The notes under the pieces are model-generated. The model did not search any database and had not been told where the DNA came from. It saw nothing but the letters and a program-made list of their open reading frames with translations. Both the position numbers and the translations under genes were made by a program. A stretch of 64,000 bases of DNA from Agrypnia vestita (Eukaryota > Arthropoda > Insecta > Trichoptera > Phryganeidae), in contig JADDOH010023116.1 of NCBI GenBank assembly GCA_016648135.1, positions 124,001 to 188,000 of the forward strand, given 5' to 3'. This document shows positions 31,401 to 42,509 of the stretch, one piece after another; the stretch's first letter is position 1, and every line of letters starts with the position of its first letter.

Positions 31401-32442
31401 ATTCTAATAAAAAAATTAATAAATGTAACGTAAAAGCACAATATTTTCTTTAGAATGAAGTGACAAACTTTCTAATGTTACCGATTTATTTTACTTTTAG
31501 CGCGCATTTTAAAATTTGAAAAAAAAATGAAACTACGTAGGTATATTAAACTCCTAATATATAAATTTGCTGTAGGGTTTAACTTAATTCGTAAACAAAT
31601 TATAGTATGTCGACAAAATAAAAGAGGAAAAAATAAAAAATATGTTAATTAATACTAAAAATGAATACAAGGTAAACATCTTGTTGAAATATTTATTTAC
31701 TTACTAAGAAATTTGCACTGTCGAGCTTATTAGCTTTAAATCGCGTTAATACAAAGTACAAACAATATTAAAAAATTACATTGAATATTGAAATGAGGGG
31801 AAATTTTTAAATCCTGTGGTCAGCAGAAAATAATATTTGAAAATAATTTCGAAATTTACTATCCTTGTGCGGGATATTGCCAGATAAGCAATCAATTATT
31901 GTACCCAGCTGTCATGTATCGCACGTGGCCGTCATTAGCAAACCATGTTCATTTAGCCACAGAATCCCCCATATTATCATAGATAAGAAACAATTAGCTT
32001 AGATTACCATCTTACACATATTTCATCGCGTTACATTTACATACGTGTAGGATATATCTAATGGTGCATCAGTATCGCATTACCATAAATATGTTACATC
32101 CCAGATCATGTGACCGCGGTTGATAAAAATATTTTGACTGATCAGAACTCTTAACTTGAATTTGACATTTATCCACGACGAGAACATAAGTATTTGCCAT
32201 ATCAATATTTTTACAATTTACTAGTGCATTCTACAGAACGCGCTAAATTGGATACCCACTAGCGTGATCGAACTTCGAAGCTAGAAGATATTCAGTCTCC
32301 AGACCATATGAACATATCTCTTCTTGTTTAGATATTCTCAAGCTCTCTAGAAAGTTGAAGACCCCAGAGAGTTGGAAACAAGCTGAACGAGGAATAAAAG
32401 AGGAGTACAGAAAATAACGGTAAATAAAAAATAAGACTGATT
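31401..32442. other. AT-rich DNA right of the BEL/Pao element
   Basis: No gene recognised. AGATAAG, a GATA-factor site, occurs near 31882 and 31981. There is no repeat structure visible by eye. Confidence 0.4.
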
Positions 32443-33559
32443 GTTAGAAGTTCACTTTGTGAAGACTCCTTTCATTAGTGTGAGATACAGTGTATTTATT
32501 AACATTATTTTTTTGAGTAAATGATAGACGCAAAATAAAAATAAATAGTATTTTATTTTCAAGACCTTAAATCAGCAAATATGTATTATAAAAAAAATAT
32601 ATTAAATTTTTAAATCCCCAAATAATAATTATTTCTAATATCTATCCATAACCGTAACAAGAATCCAATGGTTGATCTTTTTCAAAATTAGTATGATTTA
32701 AAAATTGTTATTAAATAAAATGAAAACACTGACTTCATGCTTTTTTAATAAAATACTCTGAATCAGATTATTTTTTAAATCTTAAGATTGTTTAAATATT
32801 TCAGATTAATGATAATTAAAACAAATAATTGCATCCACTATCGTACAGCATATATCATTGGTAGGTATTAATCATTAAACAAAATATAGGTATCATTTTC
32901 TATTCAATAATTTCCATCACTCACGCTACCAGATGGCAAAAATAATGATGAGGTCTGTAAAATAAGGTATAAAAAAGGTATAATTCTCTAGGTAACAATG
33001 TCCGTCACTAACGCTATTAGATGTAATAATAATCTCAAATAATAATGAGGTATAAGAAGCAAAAAAAGCAAAATTCTCTATTTAATGTAGAAATATATAT
33101 TAAAATTACGTTATTTTTGACGGATTATGTTAAGTTTAAAGTAAATATGAAAGCACGTATGACTGTGGTTAAATAATTTCATATTCATATAATTAATTGT
33201 AATAAAAAAAACCATTGTCGTCAGAAAAACTAAATTTATATTAAATTGATTGAAGTCTGTGATTTCATCTATTTGAATTTCCTTCGTCGCTACTCGGTTT
33301 CAATTCCTTTTGTATGTCTGAAAACATTTTTACATTCGCTGATGGTTATTTGATCAACTTTTTCCAAAACTAATTTTTATATATTTATATGATTCTTAGA
33401 GATATCCTTTGTATATATATCCTTTGCTTGATCTGAAATGTATTTCCACTTTCCTAACTGAGACATATTCGCGATTTTGTGGTCACCGTATCTTTAAGGA
33501 AAAAATATTTTACAAGGAATCGACCGTTTCGCACGCAGGTCAGAGTAATACTGAAACGG
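32443..33559. mobile_element. Right-truncated copy of the 1.3-kb element at 14169
   Basis: It starts with a GTTCACTTTGTGAAGAC...CATTAGTGTGAG block like the terminus of the 14-kb copy and follows the same order of internal sequence, including the TCACTAACGCTA repeat units. Similarity stops after TACTGAAACGG at 33559, where the 14-kb copy continues. Confidence 0.6.
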
Positions 33560-33616
33560 TGATATATAATGATGATATAATAATAGTGATAGGTTCTCTC
33601 TGTACTAACTACTATA

Positions 33617-33845
33617 ATGTAGTACTACATTACTTTGAAGTGTACACTTCACAGCTTTTGAAGTGTAGTGCACACTACAAACTACATACACTTCAAAGTT
33701 ATTTTAAAGTACACGCTTCATAGAGTACATTTAATTTTAAAGTGCACACACTTCTAAGTTATTTTAAGCGCATACTTCAAATTCATTTTATTTGAAAGTG
33801 TACACTACAAACTAAACTACACACTTCAAATTTTAAATTAAAGTG
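33617..33845. repeat. Cluster of AAGTGTACACTT-type palindromes
   Basis: Perfect palindromes ATGTAGTACTACAT (33617-33630) and TGAAGTGTACACTTCA (33636-33651) are followed by many direct and inverted AAGTGTR or YACACTT half-sites to 33845. It begins where the truncated element ends. Confidence 0.65.
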
Positions 33846-33849
33846 TGGG

Positions 33850-34800
33850 GTTTTTTATATGTGAAATTTTTGGGAGGTCGATGTAGATAGATGGAATTTT
33901 GGGATTGAAGAAATCGTTGGAAACTGAAACACCCTCCCCCCTCCCCATGGCTTTGAAAATTTTCTAGTATCACACTTTTTAAGAAGCACTTTTAATTATT
34001 TTATACTATTGTAATCGGTTATTATTAATTGTAAATTAAATTAAACACAAAAATTTACTTTAGACCCCTATATTTTTGTAAATACCAACCAAGGAAATTA
34101 CACGATAAAAGAATGTTGAAAATAAAGTCATACGGTAGGTATAAAACAAGTTACTAAAAAATGTAGGTAATTGCCCATATTTTGTAATATTAACTTAGTA
34201 GTTTACACTGAAGAAGGAACGGTAGTTCCGAAACCGTTTGGTGATAACAATATATACAATATAGTGGTTTAAACGAAATAAAATTTCTGTGTTTTATTTA
34301 ATTATGTTTCATTTATATACGATGTAGGTGAGAGGTACACGAGTGTAAATACATATGTATCTGCTTATTATTACAGGAATTTCAGTTTATCCATATTGGC
34401 TTCGGCGTTCAGTATCAGAGTCAATTAGGATTACGAGGATGGGTGCTATAAACATGATTGACGGTACAACGTTCGCATAATGAGAGTACATAATACAGGA
34501 TAAAAACGGGAGGACGAAAAAAATTAGGACGAACACCACAACATTAACCGCTATAAATAAATTTTCGGGTCTGTCATCTGAAAAAATATAGACAGCCCTC
34601 TATAATACACATTTATAATTTTGAAAAAAATAATAAAGATACCGCGTAAGACCTTTATTCAGAATTCGGCTTTTAAGTGCGGTTCACAAGCTGAAGGAAA
34701 GATCACACCTAACGTCGGCCATATCTAAATATTTCAATTCACGTTGCGCGCCTCGAGTTAGGACGCGGTCTCCTCCGTCTCCGGCGCGCGCCCACCCTCG
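33850..34800. other. AT-rich stretch, one hairpin motif, short GC-rich end
   Basis: No coding signal. A hammerhead-like hairpin is at 34208-34234. From about 34735 to 34810 the sequence becomes CpG-rich, leading into a LINE relic. Confidence 0.4.
34208..34234 (+). other. Hammerhead-like hairpin motif
   Basis: CTGAAGA, one extra A, a perfect stem GGAAC/GTTCC with GGTA loop, then GAAAC. Same order as at 9029 and 37862. Confidence 0.4.
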
Positions 34801-34803
34801 GGT

Positions 34804-35155
34804 CTACAGCTCCGTGACAGCCTCTCTTCTGAGAGACCGCCGGCCAACACGCAGTGTCGGGGCGAAGTCCCTCAATAATGCACTCGATTTGGGCTTACTA
34901 TTGGAGATTGGAACACGAAAATTCTTTAGATATGAAAAGGTGAAGGAAAAGGACAGGGAATATTTTCCACCGCTGGACCACCACACTGGTCAGCTGCTAC
35001 CGGGGCACGGAGAGTTCAGGTCGAAGCTTTTCGATCTTGGACGGCCCAGATGGCGGAACATATCCTCTGGGAATGTACGATCGTGAATGACGCGAAAGAG
35101 GATATGTCAGCAGAATTAACTGAGTTTGGAATAACTGCGAGAGTTGTACTGTGAG
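34804..35155 (+). pseudogene. R1-like LINE C-terminal relic
   Basis: One frame reads HTGQLLPGHGEFRSKLFDLG, matching the TQLLTGHGxF region after reverse transcriptase in R1/Jockey-type LINEs. After a small deletion or frame change another frame reads AEHILWECTIVNDAKEDM, corresponding to the HVLxxC region near the end. The intervening zinc-finger cysteines are lost. Upstream reverse transcriptase is absent. Confidence 0.6.
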
Positions 35156-36489
35156 GAATAATGCTTCCGAGAGTTCATTTGGGTGTGAGTGTCCCGTTGG
35201 GAAGTTCTGAGGGGATCTGTGTGATAAGTTTTTCTTGTGCGTTGGTAGTATGATCCTCTGTCATTTCCTGATATTGTGTTAATGATTGGGTGAAGAAGTT
35301 CTCCCGGTCCTGTGCTTCCCTAGCCGGATATCCAAATGTATTTTTATTTTCGTCTTTTTCTCAGATTCCCCATGCCACCACTTCGGGATTCGTCTCACGA
35401 TTTATTACGTATTATTTTCTTTTTTTGTTATAACCATTTCTTTGTACTTATTCTTATTTTATCGTATATTTATATTTATATTATAATAAAGACGTATCTT
35501 ATGGCGACGGTGTCGGTGAATGGTTTTGTTTTTGTCGCCTCGTACCGGTTTATACGACCGATGCGGGGCAGCACTGTCTTGCATTGTAGATAAAAGATAT
35601 TACCCTGGAGACGAATGAGAAGGGCCGATATGGGAGCTTTTGCTCATAAAACCTGGGTAAGCAGTGGGTACCATTCACAGATATGAAAAGGTACCGCATA
35701 GGTACCAGTTTCTTCCGGTGATCCGCTGTAATACTGAACTTCTGTAGAGTTCGCTTCTGCTATTATGCCGGCTGGTTGTAAAGTCTTATAACTTGTAATT
35801 AGAATATGTACACGCACAAATATGTCCGATCAATAAATATAAATATGAAGATAAATTTGTGTCTTCCATGTAAATTAAAACCGTCTGTTTCGGCGACCAT
35901 AGAATCTGTGTTTCGCGGCAATCTTTACATACAAAGGGCATTACGCGTTCATAGATATCTAGACAGCCCAAAAACCAAATACCACCTAAGGTATGTAATT
36001 GCCAACACAGCTGGTGTTTCCTCCGATTTATCGGTCAGTGCAGTACGCCTTCAGGTCTGCTGGGTGAATTTGCTGACAGTCATTAATTCCTTCGTAAATC
36101 TCCGGGTCAGCCCACTCAGTCAGTCAATCATCAGAATGGAAGATAACTGGACTCAAATTGAACATATTAGGTTAATAATTCAGTGTTGACTATTTTGATA
36201 TTTAGATGGATATATATGTCATTATAGAAACATATTTACTGACCCAAAAAATTAGTTCTTTTTTTGCTTCTGATATTATAATATTTAGGTGATAACATTG
36301 GATATAGCTTTCATTACTAATTACAAATGATCAATCTAAAAAATACAGAAAAAATATGGGTAGTTATAAAATGACAAGAAAACGAAAAAATAAGTGTTCT
36401 ACTATTTTACCAAGATTCGATTAAGAAGTAATTATTTTTGATACTAGTTTTATTGAAATAAAATAGTTATTTATTTAAAAATTATTTCT
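35156..36489. other. Probable LINE 3' tail followed by unrecognised DNA
   Basis: Sequence to about 35600 may be the LINE 3' untranslated region. Beyond that I see no gene. Several open frames around 35800-36190 lack protein-like features or splice signals. Confidence 0.35.
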
Positions 36490-36579
36490 CTACTGGCTCT
36501 GACCGGGCAGGTAGATGGGTATGGAGGTGCAATTAATGCAACCCACCACTCCTGCAATTCGAGGTATTCTTCCCTCTGC
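36490..36579 (-). pseudogene. PIF/Harbinger transposase relic
   Basis: The minus strand reads AEGRIPRIAGVVGCINCTSI then PIYLPG and a stop. This matches the VVGCIDCTHIPI region around the first catalytic aspartate of Harbinger transposases; here the aspartate position is N. Only 29 codons remain, and stops lie on both sides. It shows the enzyme family that could have mobilised the TTA/TAA MITEs. Confidence 0.6.
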
Positions 36580-36797
36580 TTTCACGAAGGACCTGGGGGG
36601 ATTGAGGGAAATTTACGTATTCGACGAGACGACGGGATTGACAGGAAAAGGAAGATTCCGTTGAAAGTCAGCCGACTTATTTTATGTAGATTTCTATTGA
36701 CAATCTATAAAACAAAATATGTTGAATATATCAATAAGCATACAGGTACACAAGCAACATACACTACAAGATGTCAAAATATAGATAAATATGTAAT

Positions 36798-36900
36798 CCC
36801 AATTATAATAATTTCGTTGTCTGTTCGTCCGTCTGTCCATCCGTCCTTCCATCAATCGTAACATCGTGTAATGTCCGTAACTTCTTTATAGTATATACAT
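36798..36900 (+). repeat. TCCG/TCTG-rich dispersed repeat, copy 1
   Basis: CCCAATTATAATAATTTCGT followed by TGTCTGTTCGTCCGTC and a TTTATAGTATA block. The same order occurs at 52679-52787, and part of it, inverted, at about 50936-50975. Confidence 0.6.
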
Positions 36901-37089
36901 ATATATTTTTGTTTTTATTTCGTCTTTTTTTTCTTTGTTTTTTTACTTTGTTTTTCTTTTTTTTTATGAATAAATTAATTCTCGTCCCGGAAATTCCTCG
37001 ACAAGCAAAATAAAAACAAAAAAAAATTATACTATATTTCTAGGACAAATGATAAATAATGCTAATATACCATACTGACTCGCATCACA

Positions 37090-37292
37090 ACTATATGACC
37101 CAGTCGTCAGGTCAAACAATGAGAATACCAACCACAAACAACGTGTATGGTGAAAGAAAAAGAGGCTACGTTGTGCCACGAATCTTTAGTAAACTAAATA
37201 AAGAATTCTTCGATATACAGAAAGATTCCATTGGTCTCGAAAAAGTCCGAAGGGAAAGAATACATATTGTAGCTATAATACCTAATTATTAA
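37090..37292 (+). pseudogene. Possible LINE C-terminal relic
   Basis: A frame reads QTMRIPTTNNVYGERKRGYV then VPRIFSKLNKEFFDIQK. The YGxRxxxYxxPxxxNxL pattern resembles the C-terminal tail of CR1/Jockey-type LINE proteins. Short and unsupported by neighbours. Confidence 0.35.
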
Positions 37293-37312
37293 TATATATA
37301 TATATATATATA
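37289..37312. repeat. AT dinucleotide microsatellite
   Basis: About eleven TA units. Confidence 0.8.
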
Positions 37313-37861
37313 TTTATGTACTCGATAATATTCATAAAAAAATTAATATTTATAAATTGAAAAAATAATTTATTAAACTATTTAAAGGGCAACCATGCAG
37401 TTAAAGTGATGTGCAGTTTGGCATATGAATGTGTATGTATCTGTAATAAAGAAAGAAAATAAATATTGAAGAAAAAAAAGACGAAACAACTTTCATCAAC
37501 ATCCAATGTGATGGACCAAATGCAGACTTTGACCATGCAGGATCATCATGACAGCTCCAGAATTTGCAAACAAGGTGGAGGAAAGCACTGAACCTATACA
37601 TTCAATTTTGTCCGTGGATTTACGCTTGAAGCGGTGTCCGCAAAATTCGTGCCGAAGATGCCAACGATGAAGAAAAAATGTTACGCTTAGTCATCAAACA
37701 TTAAATTTACGCTTAATTAATGTAATTATTAAAATCGGGGAATCTTTAATGATAAGTGCTTAGGAAAAAATAATCTTAATTTAGTTCATCACCGAAAACA
37801 TCTAATTATCCATAGGGGAAGGGGTAACGTAAACCTTATAAATACGTGGTGTATCCACTGT

Positions 37862-37887
37862 TTGATAATGGCTTTACAAGCCGAAAC
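37862..37887 (+). other. Hammerhead-like hairpin motif
   Basis: TTGATAA, one extra T, stem GGCTT/AAGCC with TAC loop, then GAAAC. Confidence 0.35.
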
Positions 37888-38029
37888 AGCTGTCACATTA
37901 AAAATAACATTTAACCTTCAGAACGAAATAATAATATACATTAAAATTTTATTTACTTTAAATTTCATTAAAAATAAATATGGAAAAATTGAACACAAAA
38001 ACCAAAGGTAAAAAAAATACTTGACTTGT

Positions 38030-38247
38030 ATCAAAGCAAATAAAATTTTAATATTTCATATAAGTTACTGTACTGATGCAAAATTTAACAGAAAATAAGT
38101 CAGAAATATTGCAAATAAATTGCAAACTTTGAAGTCGCTTAACTCCGTAACTGTCGACGTTTCGTTCAAAGTGTAAAGAATATTTTCTACTCAAAACATA
38201 ATGAAAGAAATAAGTTCTTGCTACTAGCTACGAGACATCCTGTATAT
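38030..38247. mobile_element. Truncated copy of the element at 39983
   Basis: ATATAAGTTACTGTA, GAAATATTGCAAA, AACTCCGTAACTG and the end CATCCTGTATA align in order with the right half of 39983-40502. Left half missing. Confidence 0.5.
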
Positions 38248-38249
38248 TG

Positions 38250-38985
38250 ATCGTACTGATTTAAATATTAAACATATATACAAACGCATAAGACGAACGT
38301 TTAATAAGGAAAATAACAAAATGGCCATGGTAATATACATTATTAATTTATTCTAAAATTGCTGTGTATATTAATTAATAACTTGTGTAATAAACGGCTG
38401 ATTTCAAAATAATTAACTCCATTACTGAGTTTCCAGATCATTCATCTGGAAACTCAGTAATGTTAATCTGAAATGAATAATGGATAACTCGTATGTTAAG
38501 TGGATGCATATTTAACAAGGACCTGGCAACTTTACCTCTAAAATATTTGAATGAGTCGCGTCACAGAAACTGTGGGAGTTTTTACGATTCCCCCGCATAT
38601 TCGAACCGGAATTACATCCACAAGTGCTGCAATAAAATATAAATTAGGCATAACAAAACGTAGCTACTCAAGGTGCACTTCCGAGATAAGCCCATACAAA
38701 AAGAGAAGAGACATAAATTTATTTATGGGATATTCAAATGCTCCGGTTTTACGATACCTTTAAACCTATGACAATGTTTTTCAATTTATAATAAAAATAT
38801 TATAAGATATGAATTTTTCACGGTGTTTCTATACCTATTACAATACACTTAGAATTAATTTTGAATAGAAAAAAATTAAATACAAAAATTAGAGCTACTG
38901 AACCAAATATTTTTAAAATAAAATTATTATACAATAATTAAATTTTTCTAAAAATATACTTGAAGTGTGCATACTTATTTTAACT
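38250..38985. other. AT-rich stretch with one short palindrome
   Basis: TTACTGAGTTTCCAGATCATTC at about 38422-38443 is inverted at 38445-38463. Otherwise nothing recognised. Confidence 0.4.
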
Positions 38986-39130
38986 TTCTGGTTTGTGTTT
39001 ATTGGGGTATAATGCCATGTTTTTACGATCTTTCTGGCTGACTGATGATGGACCTTGCAATGGTATCCGAAATTTCGGCCGCAAATGTCGTAAAAACACG
39101 ACGTAATACCCTTGAAAACACAAACCAGAA
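38986..39130. mobile_element. 145-bp palindromic MITE with hairpin centre
   Basis: TTCTGGTTTGTGTTT at the left is inverted at the right end, and the pairing continues through GGGTAT and TGTTTTTACGA. The centre contains CTGATGATGGACC...GGTATCCGAAAT, similar to the hammerhead-like hairpins. Confidence 0.65.
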
Positions 39131-39982
39131 CATTATTTTTTAAATATATTTCGATTTACGAGTAAATATTTAAATATTAATATATAATTATTTATCATAA
39201 AAATATCTTTAGTCTTCTAATAAATAAATATGATAATGCACAAAAAGACTGAACATTAATATTATAAGAGTTTATACATTAATATTTTTTGTAAATACAC
39301 TATTACAAAATATTATTTAATGAAACTACGAATAAAAACAGTTTATATTTTGCTTTCAAGTTCTGTAATACAGATTTCACTTCTATATTATTTTGCTTTT
39401 ATTTGACCGTGTCGGGTTTTATGTGGATTATTTATTAAAGAAACAATTTATTATGAAAGGTCGTTATGGCATCCACAGAAAATGAGTACAAATCAGAATG
39501 TTAGTAATTAAGCGAGAAACACTCAGGGTAATTACGAAAACTTGAGTTCCTTTATATTTATTTACTCTCGGTACATTTTGAATAGATTGAGGAAGTGAAA
39601 AATTGCTTGTACATAAATATCCTAGATTAAAAAAATAAAATAGAAAAATCCTTCCGAAAGCTCATAAGTAAGTGAATAAAACTAATTATATACATTTCTA
39701 TTTGATAAATTGCTACGAGCAGTAGATTAAGGTGAATTAAATCACTGTACGGTAAATAACTCTTCCGAAAAATTGTTTTTCGATAATCAAGGCGAACTTG
39801 CTCATAAGATTTATAACATTACTCAGAGTGCAGCGCAGTACCTGCATTGCATATGTATGTATGTTGCTCTACAGCTACGGTATAGCGCCAAAGAATCCAC
39901 GCTTTACCTACTAAAATCTCTATGCTTCGAATTTTTGCAACAAAATTAAATATGATGAAATTTATTATCTTTACCTATTATA
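39131..39982. other. AT-rich stretch, nothing recognised
   Basis: No coding or repeat structure seen. Confidence 0.4.
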
Positions 39983-40502
39983 CAGGATGTAACAGAGCTA
40001 GTTCACAATACTTTACAGGTGGATTCCTACCTTGATTATGAGTCTAAAATATTCAAGCAACCATGAACAATCAATAGCTATGGAGTTATGCAAATCAAAG
40101 TTTGATTTTTTTCAATATTTCTAACTTATTTTTCACAAAAAGTTAAACCATCAGTATAGTAATTTAAATCGATTACAAAAATTCATTCGTATCAAAATAA
40201 GTTAAATAAAATAACAAAAACCCTGCATGAATTCAATTTTCCATTTCATTTGGAATAAAAAGGTTTTTATCATTTTAATTTACTCGTATTAAAGCAAATG
40301 AATTTTTCATATTCAATATAAGTTACTGTAATGATTGTCCAACGTTTTACAAAACATAGGTTAGAAATATTGAAAAAAAATGCAAACATTAATGTCGTAT
40401 ATCTCCATAACTATTGATGGTCACGGTTGCTTGAACATTTTCGACTCATAATTGAAGCAGGAATCTACCTGAAGTTTTGTGGACTGGCTCTGTTATACCC
40501 TG
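39983..40502. mobile_element. 520-bp TA-flanked element with long inverted repeats
   Basis: Left CAGGATGTAACAGAGCTAGT and right, read inward, CAGGGTATAACAGAGCCAGT. The inverted repeat runs on for over 100 bp (ATTATGAGTC, TTCAAGCAACC, ATAGCTATGGAG). TA lies outside both ends. Non-coding; Tc1/mariner-type target. Confidence 0.75.
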
Positions 40503-40513
40503 TATATATATAT

Positions 40514-40750
40514 TGTAATATTCTTCTTCGGGATGAGGAAACTCCAAGTAAAGACTTGCTTCTCGTAAGTGTTTATTGGGTGACAATAACGGTGTAGACA
40601 AACGGTGTACAGTAAGATGCGGTCTGAATAACAATGGTAGTAAAAAGAGAGAGCGACTCGACATTCACGCGCCTTTTATACCTTCTCTCTCTTTGTCATG
40701 CAGTCTCTTTCTGGCGTCGCGACATACGTATTCCCTCTAGATCTATCACA
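40514..40750 (-). mobile_element. Solo LTR (237 bp)
   Basis: Read on the minus strand it starts TGTGATAGATC and ends GAATATTACA. It has a TATAAAAGG promoter box about 70 bp in, a TCGCTCTCT initiator-like region, and AATAAACAC near the end. No second LTR or pol lies nearby. The target duplication cannot be read because the flanks are AT microsatellite. Confidence 0.65.
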
Positions 40751-40782
40751 TATAATCTTAGAGATATATCTGACTAATATAT

Positions 40783-40830
40783 ACATACTATATATATACT
40801 ATATATATATATACTATATATATAGTATAG
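40783..40830. repeat. AT-rich microsatellite
   Basis: Interrupted TATA(TA)n and ACTATATATA units. A second (TA)n run lies at about 40972-40993. Confidence 0.75.
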
Positions 40831-41777
40831 GTAGCCTTGGACATGGCCCGTGATACCGTGTCGAAACTCGGCCTTTGGTCTGTCTCACGGAGACCATTTA
40901 CAGAAAGCGTGGACGAAGTCAGAAGTTGGGCCTTGTACATACACTAACGCTCGCCGGAAACCTCAAGCAAAATATATATATATATATATATATTTATAAC
41001 TACAGTCAGTTGGTTTCTGTGTGAAGAAGTGTAGATATCACGAAGACGGATTATCAATTATTGTGAAATGACGGAACAATTTGAATAATGGCATAAGAGT
41101 AAGTTTCAGTTTTTTTCTGCCGACTGAAGTGTAAATATTTTTTAAGAAAAAAGTCTTTGATAAGTGCACTTTTCTAATTCTTGCATATGGCAGATGAACC
41201 TGGACTCCGAATACTAAGTTAACTTAAAATGTCAACATTGTAATATAGAAAAAAGCATGCCGGGAATCACTAAAATAGACGGATAAAAAATTCTCGGGTT
41301 AAAGCGCAGACTAAAAGGAAGCCCGAAATGTTATTGTCCTGCTAAAAAGCGTAAACGATTTCGAGACGCAGATATGACTGATAGCTAACGAACATTCTTG
41401 GTATCCACGAGACAAAAAACCACCTTAGGTAAGAAGGATTAAAGTCTCGATGTAGTTAGCGGAGGGCAGAGTGGCAATGTCACGGAAACCAAAGGATCGA
41501 CAATAACTGGTGATGATAACATCACTGCCTTAGTTGATACAAAATGAATAATATTTATGAATAAAGACATCCGCGAAAACTTTGACGCCTTAAATACTAG
41601 TCTTGCCGCAGCATTTACAGCATTGACTGAAGCCCATTGAGCTGAATCCTAGGCTGCTCTGCCTATACTTATTGAGTTAACTTAGTCTAGCTGCGAGATG
41701 ACATACGCACTAATCAGTGACTTTGCTGCATCCGAGGAAGAGATTTTCTTACAGACTTGATCTGTCTTAAACCATAG
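40831..41777. other. Unrecognised stretch
   Basis: Moderately complex sequence with many stops in all frames. A decayed retroelement interior is possible because LTR-like and reverse-transcriptase-like pieces lie to the right, but I see no specific motif. Confidence 0.35.
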
Positions 41778-41854
41778 AAGCCAGCGCTGACAGCTTTGTT
41801 AATCTGATTTCTAAGGGTTAGATATTTCTCTATGTTGATTCCCAGGAGCTTTAC
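41778..41854 (-). pseudogene. LINE reverse-transcriptase relic (VKLLGINI motif)
   Basis: The minus strand reads VKLLGINIEKYLTLRNQINK. The VKxLGIxxDxxLT motif follows the palm domain in Jockey-type LINEs. Too short to classify. Confidence 0.4.
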
Positions 41855-42076
41855 CTGTGTATGTATATGTATATTTCCCAGAAATTAAACTGAAATCTCA
41901 ATCAGAACCTCTCTATTATCAGAAGACTATTCTGGTCAAAGAGCTAAACATACCCATTTGGTAAGCATAAATTTTATTAATTCCATTGTTCTCCAGTGAC
42001 ACATCTAATTTGATTCTGCTTTGGGTGGTTTGGAGGTGTTTTGGGGAGCAGTTGCTTTTTTAGGTCACCATCGTCA

Positions 42077-42507
42077 TGCGACGGAAAAGCCCCAAAGACG
42101 CAGAATATTTGATGATTTATTATCTCGATAAAACAATTACAAAATATACATGAGTATGATTACAAAGACAACAATAGATACTCTAAGGGTCATAGCCTCC
42201 AGCCACTCCAGACTGACATGCCCACATAGGACATGGGCAGCTTTTTATATTATTCCTTAACAAAGGATTCTTACTTGTCCGAGGGTGTACGACCTGGTGC
42301 GCGTGTGCAGATAGTATTCGTCACGCCCGCTGATGTCACCCGTGCCCCGTGCTCGTGTCCGGCGCGTGCCTGCGACCGTGTGGTACTGGGGCGCCGACCT
42401 CGCCGTCCTCGTGTTGCTGGATGGACCGCTAACGAATCCGCGGCTATACTATGCACGTGTTGATGGTCTGTTCGGGACCGTGGCTGTGTATAAGGTAACC
42501 CCTACAA
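42077..42507 (-). mobile_element. Gypsy-type LTR and start of internal region
   Basis: On the minus strand: TATAAAAAGCTGCCC, TTAGAGTATCTATTG, TTTGTAATCATACT, AATAAATCATC and the end CCGTCGCA. A TGGTGACC primer-site-like sequence starts a few bases later. From the TATA box to the end it matches 63410-63591. The outer (U3) limit near 42507 is a guess; 42280-42500 is markedly GC-rich and not shared with the other copy. Confidence 0.55.
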
Positions 42508-42509
42508 AG

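Noticed and set aside
35806..36189. 127-codon plus-strand frame as a gene
   Set aside because: No recognisable domain, no splice context, low-complexity start; chance frame.
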